From Ruminococcaceae bacterium AB4001 (GTDB lineage: Bacteria; Bacillota; Clostridia; Saccharofermentanales; Saccharofermentanaceae), in the NCBI GenBank assembly GCA_000621765.1, contig JHXJ01000027.1, positions 1 to 45,175 of the forward strand: 45,175 bases of DNA, given 5' to 3'. Made by a program: the position numbers and the translations under genes. Positions 22,205 to 31,943 of this stretch are shown piece by piece (within the stretch, counting starts at the first letter, position 1; each line of letters opens with the position of its first letter). A model generated the notes under the pieces. The model ran no database searches, was not told the origin of the DNA, and worked only from the letters and a program-made list of their open reading frames with translations.

Positions 22205-24898
22205 TTAAGCGTTAACCTGGGAAGCTAAAACTTCCTCAGCCTTAGCGAGAGCGTCAGCAAGCTTGCTGACATCCTTACCGCCTGCCTGGGCCATGTCGGG
22301 ACGTCCGCCGCCGCCACCGCCTGCAACCTTTGCGGCTTCCTTGATGATGTTTCCGCAGTGAGCGCCCTTATCAACTGCTGACTTTGTAGCCATGGCAGTA
22401 AAGAGAAGCTTGTCGCCGCTGTTTGCAGCAAGGAATACGACACCGCAGTCGAGCTTGTCTCTGATCTTGTCAGCTGTATCTCTCATTGCTGCTGCATCAG
22501 AAGCATCACAGGAAGCGATGACTGCCTTAACTCCTCCGATATCCTTCGCACCGGAAACAGCGCTGTCTGCAAATGATCCGGCCTTAGCCTTCTCTATTTC
22601 AGCGATCTCCTTTTCGAGAGACTTAACTTCTGCATGGAGAGCTTCGATCCTCTCAACGATCTTATCCTTAGGAGCCTTGAGAGCTGCTGCAGCGCTGTCG
22701 ATGAGGCCTCTGTCTGCCTTGTTCATCTCATAGCACTTAGTACCTGTAACAGCTTCGATTCTTCTGATACCTGCAGCGATACCGGATTCTGATACGATCC
22801 TGAACTGGCCGATCTGAGCGCTGCTTGTAAGGTGTGTTCCGCCGCAGAACTCGAGATCGAAAGGATCACTGAAATCGCCTACTGCAACGACTCTTACAAC
22901 TTCTCCGTACTTCTCACCGAAGATAGCCGTAGCTCCGAGCTTCTTTGCTTCTTCAATGCCAAGGACCTTTGTCTCAACAGGAAGTGCCTGGAGAACAACG
23001 TCGTTGACCATCTCTTCAACCTTAGCGATCTCCCCGGCTGTCATTGCCTGGAAGTGGTTGAAGTCGAATCTTAATCTGTCGCTGCCGACATAAGAACCTG
23101 CCTGCTCAACCTGAGGTCCAAGAACCTTCTGGAGAGCTGATAAAAGAATGTGTGTAGCTGTATGGTTTCTTGCGATTGCAAGTCTTTCTGCCTTATCTGT
23201 AGTGATCATTACCTTAGCGCCCTGCTTAACAGTGCCTGAAGTGATCTTCAGAGCGTGCAGATACTTGCCTGACTTATCCTTATCAACGGAGATGACTTTA
23301 GCTTCAAATCCGTCGCCTGTGATAACGCCTTCGTCGTGGATCTGACCACCCATAGTTGCGTAGAGTGAAGTCTTATCGAAAATAGCGATCACGTCATCGC
23401 CCTCTGAAGCTTCTTCAGCGATCTTGAGACTGCCTTCAGCGTCAGCCTTGATGAGGTGGAGAAGTGTAGCTTCTGTGCCGAGCTGCTCGTATCCTACGAA
23501 GTCTGTCTGCTTGTCATCAGATACGATCTCAGCAGGAAGATCCTTTGTGCCCAGAGCGAGATCGGAAGCATTCTTGAGAGTTGCTTCTCTTGCACGCTGC
23601 TTCTGTGCTTCCATTGCAGCCTTGAATCCCTCTTCATCAACTGTGAGACCTTCTTCTGAAGCCATCTCAACTGTGAGTTCGATCGGGAATCCAAATGTAT
23701 CGTAGAGGTAGAATGCTGACTCACCGTCGATCTCCTTTACACCTGCCTTGTTCTTGTCATCAAGGATCTTCTTGAATTCCTTGATACCGTTCTCGAGAGT
23801 GCTCTCAAATCTTGCGATCTCCTTGTCGAGCTCGTTCAAGATGAACTCACGGTTCTTTGTAAGAAGCGGATAGCTGTCATCGTAAACGCTGTCAATGTAG
23901 ATCTTTGCAAGACCTAAGATCTGTTCTGTATTCATTCCGAGAGTTCTTGCATGTCTTACGGCACGTCTGATGAGACGTCTCAAGACATAGCCTGCGCCTG
24001 CGTTTGAAGGAACGAGTTTAGCTGCATCTCCGATGAGCATAACGCTTGTACGGATGTGGTCTGCAAGGACTCTCATGGACCTTGTAAGCTTCTCGTCAGC
24101 ATTGTACTTAACGCCTGAAGCGTTCTCGATGAATGCGATAGCATCCGTGAAAAGGTCAGTCTGGTAAACGTCCTTTGTTCCGTTAAGGAATGCAAGGATT
24201 CTCTCTAAGCCCCAGCCAGTATCAACGTTCTTCTGCTTTAAAGGTGTGAGGTGACCGTCCTGGTGCTTTTCATACTGCATGAAAACGTCATTACCGATCT
24301 CCGTGTACTTGCCGCATGAGCATCCGGGACCGCAGTTCGGGCCGCAGTCAGGAACGTCTGCTATATAGAACATCTCGCTGTCCGGACCGCAGGGACCGTA
24401 CTCCAATCCCCACCAGTTATCGTCTGCACCGAGATAGTAGATGTTCTCAGGCTTGAAGCCGGAAGCGATCCTGAACTGGGCGCCTTCCTCGTCTCTCGGA
24501 GCATTCTCGTCGCCTGCAAATACTGTTGCAGCGAGGTGATCCTTGTCGAAACCGAAAACATCTGTAAGGAGTTCATAACTCCACTTGCATCTTTCTTCCT
24601 TGAAGTAGTCACCAAGGCTCCAGCTGCCCATCATCTCAAAGAATGTAACGTGGCTTCTGTCACCTACTGAATCGATATCGTTTGTACGTACACAGCCCTG
24701 AACGTTGCAGAGCCTTGTTCCCAACGGGTGTTTCTCTCCGAGAAGGTAAGGCATCAGAGGCTGCATGCCGGCTACGTTGAATAAAACGCCGGTCGAACCG
24801 TCAGATACTAATGATACGGCACCAACATCTACATGACCTCTCTCAATATAAAATTCCTTCCAGGTCTTGCGAAGTTCTTTTGATGTAAATTGTCTCAT
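22205..24898 (-). CDS. alaS: Alanyl-tRNA synthetase
   Basis: An 897-residue class II synthetase that charges tRNA-Ala. Catalytic core motif 2 is seen in RTNDIDSVGDRSHVTFFEMM, followed by SLGDYFKEE. The editing domain has HTATHILLSALQ and the zinc motif FCGGTHL. The carboxy part is glycine-rich with GGGGGGRPDMAQAGG, as expected. An unusual feature of this branch is a cysteine cluster in the aminoacylation domain (Cys185, Cys189, Cys193, Cys195 in PDCGPNCGPGCSCGKY) after GPCGPDSEMF, probably a metal knuckle. No T-box leader is visible in the 66 bases between WYL and alaS. Confidence 0.95.
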   Translation of the reverse strand: MRQFTSKELRKTWKEFYIERGHVDVGAVSLVSDGSTGVLFNVAGMQPLMPYLLGEKHPLGTRLCNVQGCVRTNDIDSVGDRSHVTFFEMMGSWSLGDYFKEERCKWSYELLTDVFGFDKDHLAATVFAGDENAPRDEEGAQFRIASGFKPENIYYLGADDNWWGLEYGPCGPDSEMFYIADVPDCGPNCGPGCSCGKYTEIGNDVFMQYEKHQDGHLTPLKQKNVDTGWGLERILAFLNGTKDVYQTDLFTDAIAFIENASGVKYNADEKLTRSMRVLADHIRTSVMLIGDAAKLVPSNAGAGYVLRRLIRRAVRHARTLGMNTEQILGLAKIYIDSVYDDSYPLLTKNREFILNELDKEIARFESTLENGIKEFKKILDDKNKAGVKEIDGESAFYLYDTFGFPIELTVEMASEEGLTVDEEGFKAAMEAQKQRAREATLKNASDLALGTKDLPAEIVSDDKQTDFVGYEQLGTEATLLHLIKADAEGSLKIAEEASEGDDVIAIFDKTSLYATMGGQIHDEGVITGDGFEAKVISVDKDKSGKYLHALKITSGTVKQGAKVMITTDKAERLAIARNHTATHILLSALQKVLGPQVEQAGSYVGSDRLRFDFNHFQAMTAGEIAKVEEMVNDVVLQALPVETKVLGIEEAKKLGATAIFGEKYGEVVRVVAVGDFSDPFDLEFCGGTHLTSSAQIGQFRIVSESGIAAGIRRIEAVTGTKCYEMNKADRGLIDSAAAALKAPKDKIVERIEALHAEVKSLEKEIAEIEKAKAGSFADSAVSGAKDIGGVKAVIASCDASDAAAMRDTADKIRDKLDCGVVFLAANSGDKLLFTAMATKSAVDKGAHCGNIIKEAAKVAGGGGGGRPDMAQAGGKDVSKLADALAKAEEVLASQVNA

Positions 24899-24964
24899 CG
24901 GTGCTACTACTCCTTAATAAAAATAAAACTTAAAAATTATAAATCGTTTATTTGTTCTTTGCAA

Positions 24965-26062
24965 TCAAAGGCTGTCAAGTTTTGCGGCTTGGGCGGCTTT
25001 CCTTATGTATCCGGCATATTCGGCGCAGATCTCGGGACTGTCGATCTCGATCTCGACGTTCTCAAAGGTCGATAATTCGAACAGATCCGTGTAAAGAGTC
25101 GGCGCATGTCCGGTCCTTACCCTGATCTTGAGGATGCCCTTATCGAGCTTCGTATCATCTTCTATATTGATGTTATTGTTGCGGATCCTTGAAGAGAAAG
25201 CTCCATATGCCTTAAGGGCATCTTTTCTGGTCTTTCCCTTTATCGTCAGGTTAACTAAGACAGCCTTGTCTCCCGAGAACGCCGAGACTGAATTTTCCAC
25301 GAAGCGCTTCAGTTCCGTTTCCCTGGTCTTCTCGCTGTCATAGTCAATGTACGGGGCTTTTCCTGCATACGATACCTGGGCAATACGGTCCAGTCTGTAA
25401 CGTCTCAAAGCCTGTGACAGATCCTCATCCCTGTCGAGATCTTTTGCGGCTGCATTATCAATGGCGATAACATAGTAGCAGTTGTTTTCCCAGTCCAATG
25501 CAAGGGGTGATATTATCCTGTCGGTCTTTTCCATGAGTTCGCTGCCGAGCTTGTAACCGTAGCTTATCTTCCTGGCCTCTTTATTTTCTATTCCGCCTCT
25601 TAAGCTGTTAAGCCATGAGATCATGCGCCTGTTGATCTTCTCATCGTGAGGGAGAAGTGCGCGCTTGCTGTAGTTGCCGTCAAAATATGTCGGGAACATC
25701 TTGATGATCTTCTTGCACAGCTCAGTATCAACGAAAGCCGTTGTATTTATGGCATCGACGATCAGTCTTGCCTCATCGGTGGAGATCTCGTCTTCTAATT
25801 CATTTCTCCTGTACCGCTTGCCTTCGGTAGTTATCCAGCAGTCCCCGTATTTGACTTTCTGGGTCCTGCCGATAAAGTCATTGATCTTATTGATATCGGC
25901 ATAGATGGACTTGCGTTCGAAAGTGGTTCCGGTCTTGATCTCAAGGTATTTGATGAGATCGTTTACCGATACGGAACTGTCAGCGTCATAAGCATTTACA
26001 GCAGTCTTAAAGTATTCATACATGAACAGGATCTTGAGTTTGGATAATTCACTATTTGCCAT
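24965..26062 (-). CDS. WYL domain-containing transcriptional regulator
   Basis: A 365-residue regulator with an amino-terminal winged helix (KLKILFMYEYFKTAVNAYD and ERKSIYADINKINDFI) and a WYL-type middle domain (IISPLALDWENNCYYVIAI, RRYRLDRIAQV), ending in a WCX-like extension. WYL domains bind nucleotides or nucleic acid ligands and control varied genes. GGAGGCGG precedes the chosen ATG; the longer start 39 bases upstream lacks such a site. A perfect palindrome at 26087-26106 is a candidate autoregulatory operator. It is the first gene of the strand run WYL-alaS-HIT-trmB, though 66 bases lie before alaS. Confidence 0.88.
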   Translation of the reverse strand: MANSELSKLKILFMYEYFKTAVNAYDADSSVSVNDLIKYLEIKTGTTFERKSIYADINKINDFIGRTQKVKYGDCWITTEGKRYRRNELEDEISTDEARLIVDAINTTAFVDTELCKKIIKMFPTYFDGNYSKRALLPHDEKINRRMISWLNSLRGGIENKEARKISYGYKLGSELMEKTDRIISPLALDWENNCYYVIAIDNAAAKDLDRDEDLSQALRRYRLDRIAQVSYAGKAPYIDYDSEKTRETELKRFVENSVSAFSGDKAVLVNLTIKGKTRKDALKAYGAFSSRIRNNNINIEDDTKLDKGILKIRVRTGHAPTLYTDLFELSTFENVEIEIDSPEICAEYAGYIRKAAQAAKLDSL

Positions 26063-26086
26063 AATCCGCCTCCATCGTTTTTGATG

Positions 26087-26106
26087 TGATAATAGTACCA
26101 TTATCA
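26087..26106. promoter_or_regulatory. Palindromic operator candidate in front of the WYL gene
   Basis: TGATAAT and ATTATCA form perfect seven-base arms with a six-base centre, about 25 bases upstream of the WYL start codon. Position and symmetry fit an autoregulatory site. Confidence 0.4.
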
Positions 26107-26290
26107 GTACAGTAAGTTAAGGCAAAAGCCCGATTTGCCGGCAAAGATTCGGGATTGATACAGCTTTTTCCCGTGAACATATTTTCAAGTCTCTTAAAAA
26201 ATAAAAAATGATTGTTTTTATCCCCAAATCACAGCCTTTCCGTGATAGAATGATAGGCACTTTAATCGTCTGACAGAGGGGTAATTTGAG

Positions 26291-27553
26291 TTGAGAGTCA
26301 TCAATGATCTTGGCTTTGCGGTGCCGGATATACTTATTCCGCAAGAAGGAACTGATCTCAAGAAGTGGGCAGTCATTGCCTGTGATCAATATACATCTGA
26401 ACCTGAGTACTGGGATAACTGCACGAAGGAAGCAGGAGACGCTCCTTCCGCTTTAAATCTCGTACTCCCTGAGGTTTATCTCGGAACAGAGACCGAGAAC
26501 GAAAAGCTCGCATCTATCGCGCAGACCGCGCGCAGATACTTATCGGACGGGATCCTTAAGACTCTCGGAACCGGTTTTATCTTAACGGACAGGGCAACAT
26601 CGCTCCATCCTTCAAGAAGAGGCCTCATGGCCGCCATCGATCTTGAAGGCTACAGCTTCGAACCCGGCAACAAGAATATCTGCAGGGCAACAGAAGGCAC
26701 AGTCCTTTCGAGAATCCCTCCCAGGATCAGGATCAGGGCAAACTCTCCTCTTGAGCTTCCCCACATCATGATCCTTATAGATGATCCGGAAGGCGTCACG
26801 ATCGAAAAGGCTTTTGAAATGGCAGAACAAGAGAGCCTTCCCCATCTGTACGACACCGATCTCATGCTTGGTTCGGGACATATTACGGGAACTTTCATCC
26901 CTGACGGTTCAGCCATTGCCGAATCAATTATCAGCGGTCTTGCCGCTCTGAAATCGGCTAATAAAGACGGACTTTTATTCCTTGTAGGAGACGGCAACCA
27001 CTCGCTCGCATCCGCAAAGGCACACTGGGAGAACATCAGAGAGGGCCTTACCGAAGAACAGAGAGCCGTTCATCCCGCAAGATACGCACTGGCAGAGATC
27101 GTAAACATTCACGACAAGGGTCTTGATTTCGAGCCCATCCACAGAGTCGTATTCAATATCTCTTCTGAAGAATTCATCGCTAAGGCAAAGGAATTCTTTA
27201 AAGATTCCGGAATGGAATTAAATGCCCCTTCAGACGGAAAACAGAGTTTTACCGTAGTATCCGAAGGCATGGAAGACGTTACAGTTTCCCTGGCTGAACC
27301 TCCGCATTCTCTGGCAGTAGGATCAGTACAGATGATGATAGACAGCCTCGGTTTGGAATGCGATTACATTCACGGTGAAGATTCCGTAAGAAAACTCTCG
27401 ACGTCAGGCAACACGGGCATTCTCGTTCCTGCCATCAGCAAGAGCACATTCTTCGGCACCGTCGAAAAAGAAGGAGTATTCCCCAGAAAGACTTTCTCCA
27501 TGGGAGAAGCTTTCGAAAAGAGATTTTATCTTGAGGCAAAGAACATAGAATGA
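26291..27553 (+). CDS. DUF1015 (COG4198) family protein
   Basis: A 420-residue soluble protein of the DUF1015 family. Recognisable blocks are KKWAVIACDQYTSEPEYWD near residue 25, HPSRRGLMAAIDLE and RGIPPRIRIRANSPLELPH-like sequence in the first half, and LFLVGDGNHSLASAKAHWE around residue 230, the family's hallmark. The function is not established; in other Clostridia it occurs near serine synthesis genes, and serA is about 6 kb away here. The start is a TTG, with GAGGGG nine bases upstream. Its stop overlaps the next ATG by four bases. Confidence 0.8.
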   Translation: MRVINDLGFAVPDILIPQEGTDLKKWAVIACDQYTSEPEYWDNCTKEAGDAPSALNLVLPEVYLGTETENEKLASIAQTARRYLSDGILKTLGTGFILTDRATSLHPSRRGLMAAIDLEGYSFEPGNKNICRATEGTVLSRIPPRIRIRANSPLELPHIMILIDDPEGVTIEKAFEMAEQESLPHLYDTDLMLGSGHITGTFIPDGSAIAESIISGLAALKSANKDGLLFLVGDGNHSLASAKAHWENIREGLTEEQRAVHPARYALAEIVNIHDKGLDFEPIHRVVFNISSEEFIAKAKEFFKDSGMELNAPSDGKQSFTVVSEGMEDVTVSLAEPPHSLAVGSVQMMIDSLGLECDYIHGEDSVRKLSTSGNTGILVPAISKSTFFGTVEKEGVFPRKTFSMGEAFEKRFYLEAKNIE

Positions 27554-28704
27554 TTGATTCCGAGATAGGAAATATAAATGAGAGAAAAACTGTCTGCATA
27601 ATCGGTTCCGGTCTGTCGGGACTGACATGCGGCATGAAGCTGGCAAAGGCCGGCTTTAAAGTCACCGTCGTAGAAGAGCTTGTCTCTCCCGGCGGTCTTC
27701 TCGCATACTCCAGGATCGGAAGAGAATACTTAGAGCTCCTCCCCCATCACTTAAGAAAGAGCGACAAGGCTCTGCTAGCCCTGTCCAAGGAGATGGGCAT
27801 CGACGATAAGATCAGGTGGTTTGATTCCGCATGGTCCGGAAAAGCATCACACCGTAAAGTCGGATATTACGAAGGCGGCTTTGCGTGCCTCATCACAAGT
27901 CTGATGCAGGCAATAACCGATAATGGCGGCCAGATCTGCTTTTCGACCACGGTAGCCGAGATCTCAAAACTCGGAAGCGGCATGTACCGCACGAACTGCA
28001 TTCTCTCGAACTCAACGAGAGTGGTCATCGACAGCGCCTATGTTATCTTCACGGGTTCGTGCAGAACCTTCGTCAACGTCAGTCACGGACTTCCCATTCC
28101 GATGGATGACAGGGATATCCTCATGAACGTCACATACAGCGCGAAGATCACAGCCATGATGGTAATGAAGCATGAGATCTCGCAGATGTTCTATCAGGTT
28201 CCTGCCAATGATTCCGGACTTCCGTTCAAAGCGATAATCAACCATTCCTATACTTTCGGAGAAAGAGGGTATGGCGGAGCCGTCGTATATCTCGTAGGTT
28301 CCTGCTCCATCACTGACCCTCTCTGGATCAGCTCCGACTCTGATATTATGCTCAAATATTTCGCGGGACTTAGAAAACTCTATCCGTCACTCCGCAAATC
28401 GGATGTCAGATCCTGGCGTCTTACCAAGACAAGATACGCACTCACATCTCACTATCCCGAGATCGATCTGACAAACCCCTGCGAGAATCTTTATGTATGT
28501 TCTACCGGGCTTACAAGATTCGCTACGAATGACACACCCGAAAACCATATGGATTCGATCGTAGGTCTTGCCGGAAAGATAAGTTCGGAAATTATAAAAT
28601 CATATGAAGCGTCAGTTGCAAGAGCTTCTAATCCCACACCTGTCACGGAACTTTCGGCTCAGGAAGATCCCGGCAAGAAAACGATTGAAGGAGTTTTGTC
28701 ATGA
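27550..28704 (+). CDS. FAD-dependent oxidoreductase (amine oxidase/protoporphyrinogen-oxidase-like)
   Basis: A 384-residue flavoprotein. The dinucleotide-binding motif is CIIGSGLSGLTCGMKLAKAG (Gly19, Gly21, Gly24), followed by VTVVEE and the second flavin contact SPGGLLAYSRIG. The rest resembles COG1232-type NAD(P)/FAD proteins, which include protoporphyrinogen oxidase and UDP-galactopyranose mutase relatives. The substrate is unknown. It overlaps its upstream neighbour by four bases and the DUF2298 gene by four, so the three are translationally linked. The context suggests work on a sugar or lipid intermediate. Confidence 0.75.
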   Translation: MIDSEIGNINERKTVCIIGSGLSGLTCGMKLAKAGFKVTVVEELVSPGGLLAYSRIGREYLELLPHHLRKSDKALLALSKEMGIDDKIRWFDSAWSGKASHRKVGYYEGGFACLITSLMQAITDNGGQICFSTTVAEISKLGSGMYRTNCILSNSTRVVIDSAYVIFTGSCRTFVNVSHGLPIPMDDRDILMNVTYSAKITAMMVMKHEISQMFYQVPANDSGLPFKAIINHSYTFGERGYGGAVVYLVGSCSITDPLWISSDSDIMLKYFAGLRKLYPSLRKSDVRSWRLTKTRYALTSHYPEIDLTNPCENLYVCSTGLTRFATNDTPENHMDSIVGLAGKISSEIIKSYEASVARASNPTPVTELSAQEDPGKKTIEGVLS

Positions 28705-31376
28705 CACAGGACAACACCATAAAAACCATAAATATGGAGAATTCACCCTACCGCTTTTTCTTCCTGTTGGTCCCATTTGCATTAGTTGCCGTACTCGGCA
28801 TGGCGACAATGGGTACCAGCGATACATCACTCTGCATCTGGTGGGCAGTTTTTCTGCTTCTTATGGGCATCATTACCCTCCCTCTCGCAGCAAAGCTTTG
28901 GGAAAACTTCTCTTCAGGCGGATTCTTCCTGTCGCAGCCGATGGGTCTGATCTTCACCTGTCTCATCCTGTGGACATTTGCACACCTTAAGCTCTTCAAG
29001 CTCAATATGGTATGCATTTTAATATCCGCGCTTATAGTTGCAGCTCTCTGCTATGTGCCGAAGTCATTAAGACAGTCACTAATAAGCAAGCTCGATAAAA
29101 AAGGTTTTGTTGAAGCCGTCGTAGTCGAAGAGACAGTATTCCTCTTGATATTCTTCCTCATGTGTTATTTCAAAGGCTTCCTGCCCAACATCAACGGTCA
29201 GGAAAAATACATGGATTACGGCTTCATAATGTCGATGCTCAGGAATGAAAATCTCCCTGCTAACGACATGTGGCTTTCCGGTCACTCTATTAACTACTAT
29301 TATTTCGGTCAGTACATTTGGGCTGTCGTCATTAAGGCAACAGGCATCCCTTCCGGAGTCGGATACAATCTTGCAATGTGTTCTGCAACTGCGATCCCTT
29401 TCGGTATGAGTTTTTCGATCGGTAAATTCCTCATTGAAGCCGCTTCCAAAAAAGGCTTCATGGAAAATAAGATCGTTAAGTATGTTGCAGGTTTCCTCAC
29501 CGGATGCGCAGTATCCTTATGGGGAAACTCACATTCATTCTTCTATGACGAGAACAGCGCAGGAAATAAATTACTCGGTTTTTTCAGCAAGCTCGGCATC
29601 AATGTCGGAAGAACTACCGAGTTCTTCTATCCTGACAGCACAAGATTCATCGGCTGGAACCCTACGATCGAGAACAACCACGGCGGTGACTTCACCATAG
29701 AGGAATTCCCGTTCTACTCATTCCTGGTAGGCGACCTGCACGCGCATGTAATTTCAATGATGATCGTACTGCTCATCTCGGCAGTGATACTCTCCCTTAT
29801 CTGCAGCGTAAAACTGCCTGATGCAAAAGAGATCGCGATAAATCCTTCTCTTGATAACCTGAATACAACTGAAGGAAGGATCTTTGACGAACTCGGTTCG
29901 ACATTCACTCCCCATCTTGTTCTTCTTGCAGTCCTTTTGGGATGTGCGCAGATGACCAACTACTGGGATTTCCTCATTTATTTCGTATTCTGTTCTATGG
30001 GTCTTTTCATAGCAAATACAATGAGATCCGCAAGATTCACAAACATATTGGGAGCCTTTGTCTTCTTTGTAAATGTCGGTGCGATCCTTTTGGTCTATCT
30101 TTCTTCCGGAAGCAATCCTCCCGCTCTGTTCGGCCTTGAACTTCTTGTTCTCATCGCCTCGACGCTTTTCTGCATTGTAAACCCTTCGGCGCTTCCGAGA
30201 ACATCGTGCCAGATGAGCTTCCTGTTTACGCTCGCATGTCTTACTGCGCTTCCGTTCAACATCAACTTTGACATGATCTCCAATTCACTTGGTAAAGTTA
30301 AGGACAGATCATCCCTTTACCAGTTATTCATTCTGTACGGAACGCATGTATTTATCAGCGTATTCTTCCTTGTCGTTGTCGCAATTTCCAAGAATTACAG
30401 ATACTCTTCCCAGACCAAAGCCAATAAGTCTAAGGTTAAGCAGTCTGCAAACGGTGTTATCGGTTCTGAATATTCATTTACCAATCCCATCCAGAAATTC
30501 TTCGGACAGCGCAATCTCATCGACGTATATGTATGCGGCATGGTCATCGTCGGAATAATGCTCCTGGCTGCTCCCGAGATCTTCTACGTAAGAGATATCT
30601 ATACAGGCGGCTATCTGCGTTCGAACACGATGTTCAAGTTTGCTTTCGCGGCATTCATCGTCCTGTCTACAACAATGATCTATTCCGTGATAAGACTTCT
30701 CTGGTTCGTAAAGAAGGATGGCAAATATTCCATGACATTCTTTACGGTTGCGATTATCTTCGCTTTCCTTCTGTTAGTCCCTGCCCACTATACGATGGCA
30801 TCGCTGAAGCAGAGATGCGGAGAGCTCAAGCGTGAGAATTACAAGACCCTGGATGGTACGGCATATCTTTCCACACATACGAGTTATATAGTCAGTGATA
30901 ACTATTCCGGTAATCTGGTCCCTTACCAGGCCTGCATCGAATGGTTCAATTCTTCCGTCAAAGGAAGTCCTGTCATCTGTGAGGCATATGGAGACAGTTA
31001 CACGGACAGCTGCATCGTTTCTGCTTATACCGGCCTTCCGACAGTATTCGGCTGGCAGACACACGAATGGCTGTGGCGTTTCCACGGTATCGTTGACCAG
31101 GATTCTGACACACTGGTATCTGATCCGACGAAGGATGTATGGCAGCTTTATATCACACCGCGCCATCAAGATGTTGATGTCATCTATGTAAGCGAAAATC
31201 TGAACGACATACAGAACATCATCAACAAGTACCAGATCGAATACATCGTCCTCGGTGACATGGAACGTTTCAAGTATGGTTACGACAACTATTACATGAT
31301 CTCGCAGCTCGGCGATGTTGCTTTCCAGAACGGCACCCTGACAGTATTCAAGGTCAATCCCGTTCCCGGACAGTGA
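28701..31376 (+). CDS. DUF2298 membrane protein, predicted GT-C glycosyltransferase
   Basis: An 891-residue polytopic membrane protein with at least a dozen helices. DUF2298 features are present: PNINGQEKYMDYGFIMSM after the first helices, SGHSINYYYFGQY, and GDLHAHVISMM, followed by a large outer domain at the end that contains GYLRSNTMFKFAF and RFHGIVDQDSD. Family members, known mostly from Chloroflexi and archaea, are thought to be GT-C type transferases, but none has a proven reaction that I know of. AAGGAG precedes the ATG. It is the last gene of a three-gene operon, and its stop codon abuts that of the convergent pseudouridine synthase gene. Confidence 0.8.
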   Translation: MTQDNTIKTINMENSPYRFFFLLVPFALVAVLGMATMGTSDTSLCIWWAVFLLLMGIITLPLAAKLWENFSSGGFFLSQPMGLIFTCLILWTFAHLKLFKLNMVCILISALIVAALCYVPKSLRQSLISKLDKKGFVEAVVVEETVFLLIFFLMCYFKGFLPNINGQEKYMDYGFIMSMLRNENLPANDMWLSGHSINYYYFGQYIWAVVIKATGIPSGVGYNLAMCSATAIPFGMSFSIGKFLIEAASKKGFMENKIVKYVAGFLTGCAVSLWGNSHSFFYDENSAGNKLLGFFSKLGINVGRTTEFFYPDSTRFIGWNPTIENNHGGDFTIEEFPFYSFLVGDLHAHVISMMIVLLISAVILSLICSVKLPDAKEIAINPSLDNLNTTEGRIFDELGSTFTPHLVLLAVLLGCAQMTNYWDFLIYFVFCSMGLFIANTMRSARFTNILGAFVFFVNVGAILLVYLSSGSNPPALFGLELLVLIASTLFCIVNPSALPRTSCQMSFLFTLACLTALPFNINFDMISNSLGKVKDRSSLYQLFILYGTHVFISVFFLVVVAISKNYRYSSQTKANKSKVKQSANGVIGSEYSFTNPIQKFFGQRNLIDVYVCGMVIVGIMLLAAPEIFYVRDIYTGGYLRSNTMFKFAFAAFIVLSTTMIYSVIRLLWFVKKDGKYSMTFFTVAIIFAFLLLVPAHYTMASLKQRCGELKRENYKTLDGTAYLSTHTSYIVSDNYSGNLVPYQACIEWFNSSVKGSPVICEAYGDSYTDSCIVSAYTGLPTVFGWQTHEWLWRFHGIVDQDSDTLVSDPTKDVWQLYITPRHQDVDVIYVSENLNDIQNIINKYQIEYIVLGDMERFKYGYDNYYMISQLGDVAFQNGTLTVFKVNPVPGQ

Positions 31377-31940
31377 TCAGACTTCAGGCAATTCCTTTAA
31401 GGGATCTATAGTTATTGATAACGGAGCCGTTCCCTCGCCTTCGTCATATGTCAGTTCGGCCATGACGAGCGCTATAGGACACTTGATCCTGCTTCCGTAT
31501 TTACCGTCCCCTGCAAGAGGATGTTTTCTTGAAGCAAACTGTGTTCTTATCTGATGAGTGCGTCCCGTATCCAGAACAACGGAAACATAAGACAGGTCCT
31601 TTTCGCCATTATATGCAAGGACCTCATAGCTTAACCTTGCTTCCTTAACGCCTTTTCTCATCCGCTTTACAGGGAACGTGCGGTTGCTCCTTGAATCGTG
31701 GAATAAAAGATCCTCCATAATGCCATTCGCTTCATCGAATTCTCCCTGACAGACGAGATAATATTTCTTGGAGAGCATGCGGATCCTCTTCCCGGAATCG
31801 GCAACGGCAATTATTCCCGGAACCGGAACATCCAGTCTCGAGAGCGCTGATAAGCCGGAGGGCGCGATCTTCTCGCTGTCCTCTCCCCTTTCCTTATAAA
31901 GGATCTGATATCCTTTTCCCTGTGCAAGTATCTTAGCCAT
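31377..31940 (-). CDS. RluA-family pseudouridine synthase, short form
   Basis: A 187-residue pseudouridine synthase. The catalytic aspartate lies in LSRLDVPVPGI, where the family usually has HRLDxxTSG, and the fold is confirmed by DTGRTHQIRTQFA and HPLAGDGKYG. It lacks the amino-terminal S4 RNA-binding domain of RluC and RluD and is shorter than most relatives. Its RNA target is unknown. It starts a few bases after the GH32-like gene on the same strand, and its stop touches that of the DUF2298 gene. Confidence 0.85.
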   Translation of the reverse strand: MAKILAQGKGYQILYKERGEDSEKIAPSGLSALSRLDVPVPGIIAVADSGKRIRMLSKKYYLVCQGEFDEANGIMEDLLFHDSRSNRTFPVKRMRKGVKEARLSYEVLAYNGEKDLSYVSVVLDTGRTHQIRTQFASRKHPLAGDGKYGSRIKCPIALVMAELTYDEGEGTAPLSITIDPLKELPEV

Positions 31941-31943
31941 ACG

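Noticed and set aside
24899-24964. T-box leader before alaS
   Set aside because: Only 66 bases separate it from the WYL gene, and no specifier stem or T-box sequence is visible.
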